A stretch of 40,387 nt of DNA, taken from contig JALZWO010000106.1 of the NCBI GenBank assembly GCA_023300375.1, forward strand, positions 1 to 40,387. The letters are read 5' to 3'. This DNA comes from Granulosicoccus sp. (GTDB taxonomy: Bacteria; Pseudomonadota; Gammaproteobacteria; Granulosicoccales; Granulosicoccaceae). Position 1 is the first letter of the stretch; each line of letters opens with the position of its first letter. The translations under genes were made by a program, and so were the position numbers. The notes beneath the pieces are model-generated. The model was not told the origin of the DNA. It worked only from the letters and a program-made list of their open reading frames with translations, and searched no databases. Positions 17,349 to 25,783 of this stretch are shown here, piece by piece.

Positions 17349-17747
<399 letters not shown>

Positions 17748-17796
17748 ACGCATGCAACTTTTCGTCACCCTATTCACTTAGCTAAAGAGATTTATA

Positions 17797-19029
17797 ATGG
17801 AACAACTCAACGAGCTGAGCTACGCGCTCGATACTTTCTACTTTCTGATGGCCGGAGCGTTGGTCATGTGGATGGCTGCAGGCTTTGCCATGCTCGAGGC
17901 GGGTATGGTGCGCGCCAAGAACACCGCAGAGATCCTGACTAAAAACATCGTCCTGTATGCCGTGGCCTGCATTCTTTTCATGCTGGTGGGATATAACATT
18001 ATGTACCCGGGCGATGCCGCAATCAGCCCCTACTTCCCGGGCTTAAGCTTCCTGCTAGGTTCTGAAAACGTAGCTATTGACGATAGTTATTACTCAGCAC
18101 GCTCCGACTTTTTCTTTCAGGTGGTGTTTGTTGCTGCTGGCATGTCTATCGTTTCAGGTGCAGTGGCTGAACGAATGAAGCTGTGGTCTTTTCTGGGATT
18201 TGCTGTTGTCTTCACCGCTTTCATCTACCCAATACAAGGGTATTGGAAGTGGGGTGGCGGCTGGTTAGACGCTGCAGGTTTTAATGATTTTGCAGGCTCT
18301 GGCATCGTTCACATGTGCGGTGCAAGTGCAGCTTTGGCAGGTGTACTGCTGTTAGGGCCTAGAAAAGGCAAGTATGGCCCCAACGGATCTGTCATGCCGA
18401 TTCCTGGCGCTAACATGCCATTGGCAACACTTGGCACCTTCATTTTGTGGATGGGCTGGTTTGGTTTTAATGGCGGCTCTCAGCTTGCAGTGTCGAATTT
18501 CGAAAATGCTAACGCTGTTGCGGCGATATTCGTCAACACCAACATGTCTGCAGCTGGCGGCGTAGTGGCTGCCCTTTTAACCGTGCGTCTGATCTGGGGA
18601 AAAGCTGATTTGACAATGGCGCTAAACGGCGCACTCGCAGGGCTTGTGGCGATCACGGCTGAGCCACTTACCCCCAGCCCACTAGAAGCAACATTGATCG
18701 GCGCTGTAGGTGGATTGTTAGTGGTGTTTGCGATAACAACGCTGGACCGATTGCGCATTGACGATCCTGTAGGAGCTATTTCTGTTCACGGTGTTGTCGG
18801 TATGTTCGGCCTTATGGTGGTGCCGTTGACTAACACTGACGCCAGCTTCGCTGCTCAGGCTCTAGGGCTTGTCGCTATATTTGCTTGGACATTCGTCGCT
18901 AGCCTGATCGTCTGGGGCATTATTAAAATGATCTTTGGCTTGAGAGTCACTGAAGAGGAAGAGTACGAAGGCGTTGATATCTCTGAGTGCGGTCTAGAAG
19001 CCTATCCTGAGTTTTCTAACCGGAGCTAA
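17797..19029 (+). CDS. amtB: Ammonium transporter AmtB
   Basis: A 410-residue Amt/Rh-family channel with 11 expected helices. Family blocks are clear: MLEAGMVRAKNTAEILTKN near the N-terminus, His172 in GIVHMCGASAALAG and His331 in SVHGVVGMFG. These two are the pore twin histidines (His168 and His318 in the E. coli protein). No cleavable signal peptide is obvious. It forms trimers in the inner membrane, moves ammonium and is blocked by GlnK, encoded 49 bp upstream. AAAGAG precedes the start. The C-terminal tail (VTEEEEYEGVDISECGLEAY) holds the conserved GlnK-interaction text. A strong terminator follows at 19166-19195. Confidence 0.96.
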   Translation: MEQLNELSYALDTFYFLMAGALVMWMAAGFAMLEAGMVRAKNTAEILTKNIVLYAVACILFMLVGYNIMYPGDAAISPYFPGLSFLLGSENVAIDDSYYSARSDFFFQVVFVAAGMSIVSGAVAERMKLWSFLGFAVVFTAFIYPIQGYWKWGGGWLDAAGFNDFAGSGIVHMCGASAALAGVLLLGPRKGKYGPNGSVMPIPGANMPLATLGTFILWMGWFGFNGGSQLAVSNFENANAVAAIFVNTNMSAAGGVVAALLTVRLIWGKADLTMALNGALAGLVAITAEPLTPSPLEATLIGAVGGLLVVFAITTLDRLRIDDPVGAISVHGVVGMFGLMVVPLTNTDASFAAQALGLVAIFAWTFVASLIVWGIIKMIFGLRVTEEEEYEGVDISECGLEAYPEFSNRS

Positions 19030-19165
19030 TTCGCTCAATAGACCCTCTTCGGCAAACTGAGTGGGATTCGATGAGAACAAGCAAAAGGGATGCAGGACTG
19101 GCTTTCAGCCACTATGAGGGCCCCTTGATATGATGAATTGTTCACGTTAATCCAGGCCAAAAAAA

Positions 19166-19195
19166 GGCGCCCTACCAGTAGGGCGCCTTTTTTTT
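19166..19195. terminator. Bidirectional rho-independent terminator
   Basis: GGCGCCCTA, loop CCAG, TAGGGCGCC form a 9-bp GC-rich stem (19166-19187) followed by eight T (19188-19195). On the other strand seven A (19159-19165) give a T-run for minus-strand transcripts. It separates the convergent amtB and yaaA genes and should terminate both. Confidence 0.93.
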
Positions 19196-19319
19196 CGATG
19201 ATGAACTAGCTAAAACTTATGAATACCTCAAGCTCAGACATTCTCTGGCCGCTATGAGCAGTATGATTATTATGGCCCTTTTAGGAACTCTTCTGATTTA
19301 CGGTGAGCTGTCTTTTCAG

Positions 19320-20114
19320 TTACGCCAGATACGGTTGCGCCGCCTTCTCCGAGCGAATGAAGACCGGAAGAGCTTCTGAAGATTGCTCAGGATCATGCTG
19401 ATAGCCTAGAGCGTCGAACTCCAAAACATTGTCGAGCGATATGGCACGCGTTTTTATGAGATGTCTAGCCATTGCCCCACGGGCCTTCTTGGCGAAAAAA
19501 CTAATCACTTTGTAATTGCCGTTTTTCTCATCTTTGAATACGGGAGACACAGCTGGCGAGCTAAGATCCTTCTTCTTGACAGATTTAAAGTACTCGTTAG
19601 AGGCAAGATTAACCAGCAACGGTTGCTCCAGCTGACTCAATTCCGAGTTGATGTAGTCGGTAATGGTAGAACCCCAAAAGTCATACAGCGACTTCCCGTA
19701 ACGCGTTTTCAGCGATGTGCCCATCTCCAGTCGATGAGCTTGCATCAAATCGAAAGGCCTGAGAACACCATACAAACCTGACAATATACGTAGATGATTC
19801 TGAGCGAAGTTAAGATCCCTCTTACCAAGAGTATCAACGTCTAGTCCAACATACACATCCCCACGAAACGCCTCAATGGCCGGGCGTGCCAGCTCAGGAT
19901 CAATTTCTGGTTGCCACTGTTTGTAACGTTGCGCATTGAGCTCAGTCAAGTTGTCGCTTATATGCATCAACTCACCCAGCTCTTTCTTAGAGTAGCGCCT
20001 CAGTGTTTTGATAAGTCGTTCAGGTTCTTCTGTGAAATGCGGAAAACTGGGCTTTTCAACGCGGGAGGCGCTCTGCATGTCCAGTGTTTTCGCCGGTGAT
20101 AATAGAATCAACAT
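19320..20114 (-). CDS. yaaA: YaaA (DUF328) peroxide-stress protein
   Basis: A 264-residue cytosolic protein of normal family length. It begins MLILLSPAKTLDMQSA, and SPAKTLD is diagnostic. ILSGLYGVLRPFDLMQAHRLEMG in the middle and FFAKKARGAMARHLIKTRA near the end are also family blocks. E. coli YaaA is induced by OxyR and lowers free iron during hydrogen peroxide stress; it has a DNA-binding fold. The gene faces amtB across the bidirectional terminator and is followed upstream on the same strand by the YceI-like lipoprotein gene, 47 bp away. I see no OxyR box by eye. Confidence 0.93.
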   Translation of the reverse strand: MLILLSPAKTLDMQSASRVEKPSFPHFTEEPERLIKTLRRYSKKELGELMHISDNLTELNAQRYKQWQPEIDPELARPAIEAFRGDVYVGLDVDTLGKRDLNFAQNHLRILSGLYGVLRPFDLMQAHRLEMGTSLKTRYGKSLYDFWGSTITDYINSELSQLEQPLLVNLASNEYFKSVKKKDLSSPAVSPVFKDEKNGNYKVISFFAKKARGAMARHLIKTRAISLDNVLEFDALGYQHDPEQSSEALPVFIRSEKAAQPYLA

Positions 20115-20161
20115 TGATGGATAATTGCTAGTGAAAATTAGTGATGGTTAAGAAGGTTAAA

Positions 20162-20779
20162 CTAATTCTGGCGTTGAAACTCTGCATGAATTTCCAGAAG
20201 AATTTCATCGCCAACCAACGCGGCAAATGAATCGATACCATATTGCGATCGAGAAATAGAGCCTGTAGCCGAAAAACCTAATGTGTACTTACCCGTTAGC
20301 ACGTTGTCAGCCCCACCTTTGAACGAACCCAGCAGCTGTACAGGTTGTGTCACACCTCGCAACGTAAAATCGCCAGTGACGACAAAGGAGTTTCCTTGCG
20401 TCGCCTCAACAGCCGTAGTTTTGAACGTTGCCTGCGGGAACTGAGCCGTGTTTAACCAACCACGTCCTTGCAGTTGCTGAGCAAGAGAGTCATTGTTTAG
20501 ATCAATGCTAGTCACATCGATGCTCCCTTCGAGCACGAGCTCCGAGATAGCATCAGGATTGAAATCTAATGTAGCGTCAAGGGTGTTGAATCGGCCAACG
20601 ACAAAGGACAAGCCCAGATGCTCTACTTTGAAGTTGAGGTACGCATGCTCTTTGTCTAGGGTATATGCCCCTTCGCGTAACTCGGTAATCTGCTGCGTAA
20701 AGTTAGGCCTGATGAGACTTGCACAGCCTGTGATGGCTAACGCCAAAAAGAGGAGTAGTAATACGCGCTTTTTAGTCAT
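20162..20779 (-). CDS. YceI family lipoprotein
   Basis: A 205-residue protein with a lipoprotein signal peptide ending AITGC (Cys19), followed by a YceI domain. Family text includes GAYTLDKEHAYLNFKVEHLG at the start of the domain, VGRFNTLDATLDF, and FTLRGVTQPVQLLGSF near the end. YceI proteins form a lipocalin-like barrel that binds polyprenyl chains such as ubiquinone analogues in the periplasm. Most are soluble periplasmic proteins, so the lipid anchor is a variation. Ala at +2 predicts outer-membrane placement. The cytochrome b561 that often accompanies YceI is not adjacent but occurs at 1-308. Confidence 0.9.
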   Translation of the reverse strand: MTKKRVLLLLFLALAITGCASLIRPNFTQQITELREGAYTLDKEHAYLNFKVEHLGLSFVVGRFNTLDATLDFNPDAISELVLEGSIDVTSIDLNNDSLAQQLQGRGWLNTAQFPQATFKTTAVEATQGNSFVVTGDFTLRGVTQPVQLLGSFKGGADNVLTGKYTLGFSATGSISRSQYGIDSFAALVGDEILLEIHAEFQRQN

Positions 20780-20911
20780 AGCTCAATATACACTGCAAAC
20801 AGCACACATCGTTACGACACACATTATTGCGGCGAATAATTGACAGCTTACGCCAAACTCACGTTAGAATTGAATCACCGCCCTTTGCGGACTACTTGTG
20901 TATCCAGAAAC

Positions 20912-22564
20912 ATGCTGCGACATAAAAAACGGCGCTTGCCGGAACTGGCTTTTTTGCTAAAACGACGGCCAAAAACCAAGAATATACCAATGGTATTGCT
21001 GCTTCTCACAGCGGCGGCTGGCTTTACAAGCCAACCTGCGATCTCTGAAGACCTGTTTGAAGATATCGGTGCAAGTGCACAAATTGCCATAACTCGTATT
21101 TGCCAGCCTCTACAGTTTTTCAAGTCTAGCCAGGCCTATCGCGCCTGCTTGCTTCAACAGTTAAAAAACATCAACCCATCAGCAGAACCATTTTTCCGTC
21201 AACTAGCCTCACTCAATGCCGAACAGGGTACAGCCCAGAACACCGCAGCATCGACGTCTTCTGCACAAACACAAACAACAGCACCCAGTGAGAGCAATGC
21301 GGCAACGACCACTGAGCCTGCCACTTTACCGGCGCAACCCTCTCAGCTAGAGCCCTCAAGCACACCTAACCCCAATACCACCAATGATCTCGCCAAGCTC
21401 AGCACCACCGTTAGTGAAGCAATAGCGCCATGGCTAGAGAAAATTCCAGGAAAACCATTAAGTTTAGTGCTGCTCCCCCTAGCTCTACTTATCCTCCTGC
21501 TCACGGCCATTGCACTACGATTAAGACGCAAAGCATCCGCTAGGAAACGCGTCAAAATAGCCGAGGCAAAGGCTACATTCCAATTACGGCCAGATCCAGC
21601 TGGCAAACCTGCCAAACCCAATACAGGAACTGCTACCCGTGCAACGGGCACTAGCCATCAGGAATCACCTAATCAACCTCGTCACCCGCACGACAACACA
21701 GAAACTACTAACGATACGGGTGTCAGTACAGGTGTCAGTACGGGTGCAAGCAAAGGAGTCATTGCAAGTGCAGAAGCAGAGACCGTTGCAGTTGCCAACA
21801 CAACCACGCCTTCGCAAAATCAGGTAAGCGAGTCAGAACTAGCGATTTTTGAAACATCGCGCCATGGGTTTGAAAACTGGTTAAGCAGCGCCACACCGCA
21901 AAGACGGCGTGAGATGTGCTCAGAGCTTTTCATTCTCACTATGGCTTATACCGATAACCGTTTCGACCCTGAATTGAAAAAACGAATCTTCAAAACCAAA
22001 GAGCGTGACGCCAACACGTTGATAAAACGCTGGGCATTCAAACATGATAGCCAAGCTCTAGCCTACGCGATCCGTGTCTTTCAAACCGACACCAATAAAG
22101 ACCAACGCAGCCAGTTTATCGATCTACTCATGGCCTTGTTGGTTACCGAAAAGGCCCTAACGCCCGTCCAAAACAATTTCCTCAGATTCTTGTCAGATGC
22201 CTTCGGTATGGGTCGGGAGCAATTGGAACGCCAATACCTCAGAGCATTCGGCGAACAAATGCCCAGCATGCCCAGACCTGACAAACTCACTTGGTGGGAA
22301 CCCATTGACGAAGAAACCCTGTTCCGTTGGGATGCTCAGTCAGTGGCTCTACAACCGACAAAAATTCGCTATCTTGTACTTTTGGGCCTTCCGCTGCAAG
22401 GTAAGCTCGACCAAGAGTCTATGCTTGCCAACTATCGACGAGCCGTTGGCCGCTGTCATCGCGAGCGCGTCAATCAATTGGGCGAATTCGAGCAAGAATT
22501 GCTTACTACTCGACGCAAGCAATTCGAACTGGCTCGTGATGCACTGATGGAGATAACTGCGTGA
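20912..22564 (+). CDS. Membrane-anchored protein with TerB-like and degenerate J-like C-terminus
   Basis: A 550-residue protein. A basic N-terminus and hydrophobic segment (about 27-45) are followed by a small periplasmic part with SEDLFEDIGASAQIAI, a Thr/Ala/Ser/Pro-rich linker, one membrane helix (about 183-204) and a cytosolic half. Residues about 315-435 are helical and resemble TerB/DjlA domains (SQFIDLLMALLVTEKALTP). Residues 485-550 resemble a J domain (LVLLGLPLQ; ANYRRAVGRCHRERV) in which the HPD motif is His516-Arg-Glu. DjlA, a membrane co-chaperone of DnaK, has the same TM-TerB-J order. Without HPD, DnaK stimulation is not expected. An upstream ATG at 20840 is less likely. The next gene overlaps by 4 nt. 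Confidence 0.75.
   Translation: MLRHKKRRLPELAFLLKRRPKTKNIPMVLLLLTAAAGFTSQPAISEDLFEDIGASAQIAITRICQPLQFFKSSQAYRACLLQQLKNINPSAEPFFRQLASLNAEQGTAQNTAASTSSAQTQTTAPSESNAATTTEPATLPAQPSQLEPSSTPNPNTTNDLAKLSTTVSEAIAPWLEKIPGKPLSLVLLPLALLILLLTAIALRLRRKASARKRVKIAEAKATFQLRPDPAGKPAKPNTGTATRATGTSHQESPNQPRHPHDNTETTNDTGVSTGVSTGASKGVIASAEAETVAVANTTTPSQNQVSESELAIFETSRHGFENWLSSATPQRRREMCSELFILTMAYTDNRFDPELKKRIFKTKERDANTLIKRWAFKHDSQALAYAIRVFQTDTNKDQRSQFIDLLMALLVTEKALTPVQNNFLRFLSDAFGMGREQLERQYLRAFGEQMPSMPRPDKLTWWEPIDEETLFRWDAQSVALQPTKIRYLVLLGLPLQGKLDQESMLANYRRAVGRCHRERVNQLGEFEQELLTTRRKQFELARDALMEITA
21716..21751 (+). repeat. Three 12-bp tandem units in the linker
   Basis: Units ACGGGTGTCAGT, ACAGGTGTCAGT and the diverged ACGGGTGCAAGC encode a TGVS-type repeat in the cytosolic linker of the TerB/J-like protein. 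Changes in copy number would stay in frame. Confidence 0.6.
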
Positions 22565-22908
22565 GAAATTATTTCAAGGCACTGAATATTTCAAGTGCAG
22601 CGAAACGTGAGGAGATTGCTCACGCACTGCGCCCTAATTCAGATGTAACCCATTCATTGAGTGAAAAACACCTATCGGACGCTCAAGAAATTCTGATGCA
22701 CGATAAGCGGAGGCAGGTATACACCAACAACGTTAATTTTTTCCAGACTCTACACGAGGCGAAACACTGCCTCGCAACTCCGTTCGCTGTGGATACCCAT
22801 CAATGGGATTATCGCCTTGAAGAGTTCGATTGCTCCGAACACGAATCGCATGCCAATCTGAGCGATGTAGAGCCGAATAGTGATGTCGAAATACCAAAGC
22901 AACTCTAA
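22561..22908 (+). CDS. Small degenerate J-domain-like protein, 115 aa
   Basis: A 115-residue cytosolic protein starting at a GTG that overlaps the TGA of the previous gene (GTGA), so translation is coupled. The N-terminus NYFKALNISSAAKREEIAHAL follows helix I of a J domain (Y-x-x-L-x-x-x-x-x-A-x-x-x-E-I). DAQEILMHDKRRQVYTNN follows helix IV (A-x-x-x-L-x-D-x-x-x-R-x-x-Y). The helix II-III part with HPD is shortened and lacks the motif. The C-terminal 50 residues are acidic and unrecognised. It is probably a partner of the membrane protein encoded upstream. Confidence 0.65.
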   Translation: MRNYFKALNISSAAKREEIAHALRPNSDVTHSLSEKHLSDAQEILMHDKRRQVYTNNVNFFQTLHEAKHCLATPFAVDTHQWDYRLEEFDCSEHESHANLSDVEPNSDVEIPKQL

Positions 22909-22945
22909 CGATGCCTGAAGCGTTGCGTAAGCGCGCCCTCAGTAC

Positions 22946-23527
22946 CTACTGGTAATCTTGGGGCGAATGTCTTTGGCAGTGTAATTCTGTAGCCTTTGTA
23001 CTCATTGCTGAGCCAAATAGCGAAAATGCCGAATCGGCAACGGTTGTTTGAGTATCAGCAGATTGTACATTTTCGGTGAGTACACGAACGCGCACCGTTG
23101 ATGATACGTCCAGTTTTTCGCGCAATGCAATCAATTTATCGGCAGGGGCAGCAATCGAGTAAACCTGCTTGTCGCCATTGGTGTCGCGGAAACCATTATA
23201 AATGAATGGTTCTGAACCCAGATACACCTCTATTGACAGAACGCTGTCCTCATCCAAATCATCAGCAGGCACAAGCACGCTTAGCATGGGCACACACTTA
23301 AACCGGGGGATAAAGGAGATAGACAAGGCAGAACCTGCTGTATCAAGCGGCGACGATTGAGCGGAATACTCAAAGAGCTTGGAACCGTCCCTCAACTCAA
23401 CAGATTCTACAAAGCCTGCCCAATCTCTAAACGAAGCGTCTGGCAATGCTTCTGCAATCAGTATCCGAGGCAAGGCTATGAGCAACCATCCAGTCACGAC
23501 CCATGGATACGCTACTGCGACTTTCAT
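22946..23527 (-). CDS. Exported hypothetical protein, 193 aa
   Basis: I do not recognise this family. The first 25 residues (VAYPWVVTGWLLIALPRILIA) look like a signal peptide with cleavage near AEA. The mature part has beta-rich text (SALSISFIPRFKCVPMLSVL; VLSIEVYLGSEPFIYNGFRD), two Cys and no membrane segment, so it is likely periplasmic. It is convergent with the J-like pair (37 bp apart) and diverges from the coiled-coil gene at 23767. No motif points to enzymatic activity. Confidence 0.6.
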   Translation of the reverse strand: MKVAVAYPWVVTGWLLIALPRILIAEALPDASFRDWAGFVESVELRDGSKLFEYSAQSSPLDTAGSALSISFIPRFKCVPMLSVLVPADDLDEDSVLSIEVYLGSEPFIYNGFRDTNGDKQVYSIAAPADKLIALREKLDVSSTVRVRVLTENVQSADTQTTVADSAFSLFGSAMSTKATELHCQRHSPQDYQ

Positions 23528-23766
23528 ACAAGCTGTCCGTTTGACACGTAATCGCGCAGTGTAAACCTTTGTAACTTTCTTTGTACGTTTTAAACCATGA
23601 ATTAGTTTTTTTTACCTATGCTTCAGCGGAGCACTTCTCGGCACTTCGCCCGCCAGCCTCGCGATCACCGCGTCAATTAAGCAAAACATTTCAGCGACAC
23701 GACACGTATCGGGGCATTCATTTTGCAACGTGGTTCTCAACATAACTTCTTTGCGGCTATCGGCAA

Positions 23767-24984
23767 ATGACTTTGGTTCTCGTTAACTACATTTTTCCAG
23801 CGCTGGTTGGGTACTTACTATTCACCGGCATCTCTGGTCTGCTAAATCCACTGAATCCCTCGCAGCATGAGGTAGACAGGGCGTCCTGGCGCCTAGGCAT
23901 CTGGGCCGGTCTTTGCGTCGGACTCGTGCTGGGTGTGGCCATCTACATGACCACAAAAGCCCCCATCAACAGTGTGTTAGTCACCATCCGCCCTCTACTT
24001 GTGCTGCTTGTCTGTTTATTGGCACCTGCGCTTTATCTGCATATTTCAAATCGCTCCCGCAAAAAACGCCATCAAATGGCAGCTGGCAGATTTGACTGGG
24101 CGTTAAGCGAAGACAATCTGCAGCAAGCATCCGGACTTGACGTCGATGTGGCTGCACAACGTCCGCTAGATCCCCCAGTCCAGCAGAAACCTGAGCCTGC
24201 CTCCGAGGTCGGTCTGGCCTATCTGGAAACGGTTGATATGAGTCAGCTGACTCATGATTCAACCCAAGAAGCAGTAAATGACTCCAACACCACATCGGCT
24301 TATTTTGAACAACCGCCTCAGCACGATAATGTCGAGCTCGAGAAAAAGCTCCTTGCGGAAACTGAGACCCGAATAGAAACAGAAAAACATTTACGCATCA
24401 CTCGCAAAGCGCTATCCATTCTCGAAGTGAGCACCCGAGACATGCCAGAAGACTCTTCAGAATTAGTCATAGAGCTTGAGGAGTCGCTTGCCAAATCTCT
24501 GGAAAACACAGCCTCTCTGGAGGCCAAAGTTATCTCGTCACAAACCTATAGGATGAAACTCGAGCAAAAAAGCATCAGCATAAAACAACGCTTGGTGTCT
24601 GCTAAAACTGAAATTCGACGCAGCGCCGCAGCCAGAGCCAAAGCCCTTGGAACTGCTAACAAGTCAATCGCGTTTGCTCGCCAATCGGTGAAGATACGGG
24701 AGCGCTTAGAGAACGAGTTAGACGATGCTCAAACCACACTGAAAAACCAACAGAAAACCATTAGCAGTCTAATTCGTGCCCTGGAAAAGGAGAAAAACAG
24801 GACACAGGAAGAAATCTCTTCAACGGCTCGGCAACTTGTGCTTCATGAAAAGCAAGTTCGCACCAGACGCTCGGTGGAAGCTGTTGCACGTAGTGTGGAA
24901 AACAACCTAGCTACCCGATTAGTCAAAAAAGTAGCGAAGGCTCGGCCATTGATTTCTGATGTGAATCACGGTGAGCCAAGCTAA
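23767..24984 (+). CDS. Membrane-anchored coiled-coil protein, 405 aa
   Basis: I do not recognise the family. Three hydrophobic segments (about 4-26, 42-61 and 70-93) anchor the protein. A basic stretch (NRSRKKRH) follows, predicting the rest to be cytosolic. Residues about 100-185 are an acidic, Gln/Asp/Pro-containing linker. Residues about 187-375 are rich in Lys, Glu, Gln and Ala with heptad-like leucine spacing (ELEKKLLAETETRIETEKH; RERLENELDDAQTTL), a long coiled coil. Its design recalls cell-pole or division-site organisers, but no such homology is evident. It stands alone between two oppositely oriented unknown genes, and a 13-bp perfect hairpin follows it. Confidence 0.65.
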   Translation: MTLVLVNYIFPALVGYLLFTGISGLLNPLNPSQHEVDRASWRLGIWAGLCVGLVLGVAIYMTTKAPINSVLVTIRPLLVLLVCLLAPALYLHISNRSRKKRHQMAAGRFDWALSEDNLQQASGLDVDVAAQRPLDPPVQQKPEPASEVGLAYLETVDMSQLTHDSTQEAVNDSNTTSAYFEQPPQHDNVELEKKLLAETETRIETEKHLRITRKALSILEVSTRDMPEDSSELVIELEESLAKSLENTASLEAKVISSQTYRMKLEQKSISIKQRLVSAKTEIRRSAAARAKALGTANKSIAFARQSVKIRERLENELDDAQTTLKNQQKTISSLIRALEKEKNRTQEEISSTARQLVLHEKQVRTRRSVEAVARSVENNLATRLVKKVAKARPLISDVNHGEPS

Positions 24985-25025
24985 GCGGCCAACCCTCTGA
25001 GCGGCCAGTTTATTAGCAACTAGCG

Positions 25026-25056
25026 CTTGGCGGCTGATCTGGAATCAGCCGCCAAG
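25026..25056. terminator. Strong hairpin between convergent genes (13-bp perfect stem)
   Basis: CTTGGCGGCTGAT, loop CTGGA, ATCAGCCGCCAAG. The stem is perfect and GC-rich, and sits between the coiled-coil gene (ends 24984) and the small membrane protein gene (ends 25066 on the other strand). No clear T-run follows in either direction, so it may be a terminator without U-tract, a transcript-end protector or a protein-binding site. Confidence 0.55.
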
Positions 25057-25065
25057 AACAAATTT

Positions 25066-25329
25066 CTAACTTTCTGTAGAACCGAAATCGATCACGCGAG
25101 CACGGTATCTTGGGCCAAGACTATCGAGATGTCTCCTCTGGTCATCAGTAGCAACGCGAAAGCTGTTTCTAGCTTTGCGCTGCATACTCAGCATACTCCA
25201 CACAGCGAACAGATACACCCCGAGAAGAGCAAGCAATATGTGTACGCCCTGCGCGGTCAACAGTGTAACTACCCCTGAGAACAACACCATACAAATCGTG
25301 ATAATTCCCATGACTTGGTACGGGTTCAT
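25066..25329 (-). CDS. Small two-helix membrane protein, 87 aa
   Basis: An 87-residue protein with two hydrophobic helices (about 7-27 and 31-50; GIITICMVLFSGVVTLL and HILLALLGVYLFAVW), followed by a basic, hydrophilic tail (QRKARNSFRVATDDQRRHLD) likely in the cytosol. I do not recognise it. I chose the ATG at 25329 because AGGTGA stands just upstream; a start at 25389 would add 20 residues without a ribosome binding site. The 142-bp gap to the gene at 25472 has no clear content. Confidence 0.5.
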   Translation of the reverse strand: MNPYQVMGIITICMVLFSGVVTLLTAQGVHILLALLGVYLFAVWSMLSMQRKARNSFRVATDDQRRHLDSLGPRYRARVIDFGSTES

Positions 25330-25471
25330 GGCTTCACCTACGTTGTGACAATTGGTAACAAATATACCCATCAAAGCAGAGTAGCGCAAGCACGCCTTAA
25401 CACAAGTAACACTATGACTTCTATATTAAAAACTTTCCAAAATTTAATGTCTTGTTTAAGTTTGAATCGCA

Positions 25472-25783
25472 TTACAGTTGACGCAAGCCAGGGACGCTGA
25501 TGCCCAGTGATCCATAAAGGTAATTGGCTAAAGGCTCGTTTCCAAAAAAATCGTAAATAGCGAAGTTGTCAGAGCAGTGTGCACCCCAAAAACGGACATC
25601 TAGTGTGTTGGGGTAATCCACTCTTTCAGCGACAAATCCGGCTCCACAGGCATACACAGAAAATTGCCGACGCACTGTGTCGTCGTGATTTAAGGCTGCC
25701 ACTCGCGCCAAACATTCACCGTTAAACTCCAGTGTATCGCTGCGCGACAACTTCACAGAAAAGTGCATTGAGCGACTAGACAT
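25472..25783 (-). CDS. Hypothetical protein overlapping the dehydratase gene, 103 aa
   Basis: I do not recognise this family. The ATG at 25783 lies inside the last codons of the dehydratase gene (8-nt overlap), so it is probably translated by coupling. The product is 103 residues without signal peptide or membrane helix. It has beta-like text (MHFSVKLSRSDTLEFNGECL; RRQFSVYACGAGFVAERVDY) and three Cys. The tight overlap suggests a role linked to amino-acid catabolism, but nothing in the sequence shows it. Confidence 0.55.
   Translation of the reverse strand: MSSRSMHFSVKLSRSDTLEFNGECLARVAALNHDDTVRRQFSVYACGAGFVAERVDYPNTLDVRFWGAHCSDNFAIYDFFGNEPLANYLYGSLGISVPGLRQL

Noticed and set aside
19254-19379. 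41-codon frame (hydrophobic start, basic tail) between amtB and yaaA on the plus strand
   Set aside because: It overlaps the end of yaaA in antisense, has no ribosome binding site and lies just after the bidirectional terminator. Kept only as a note.
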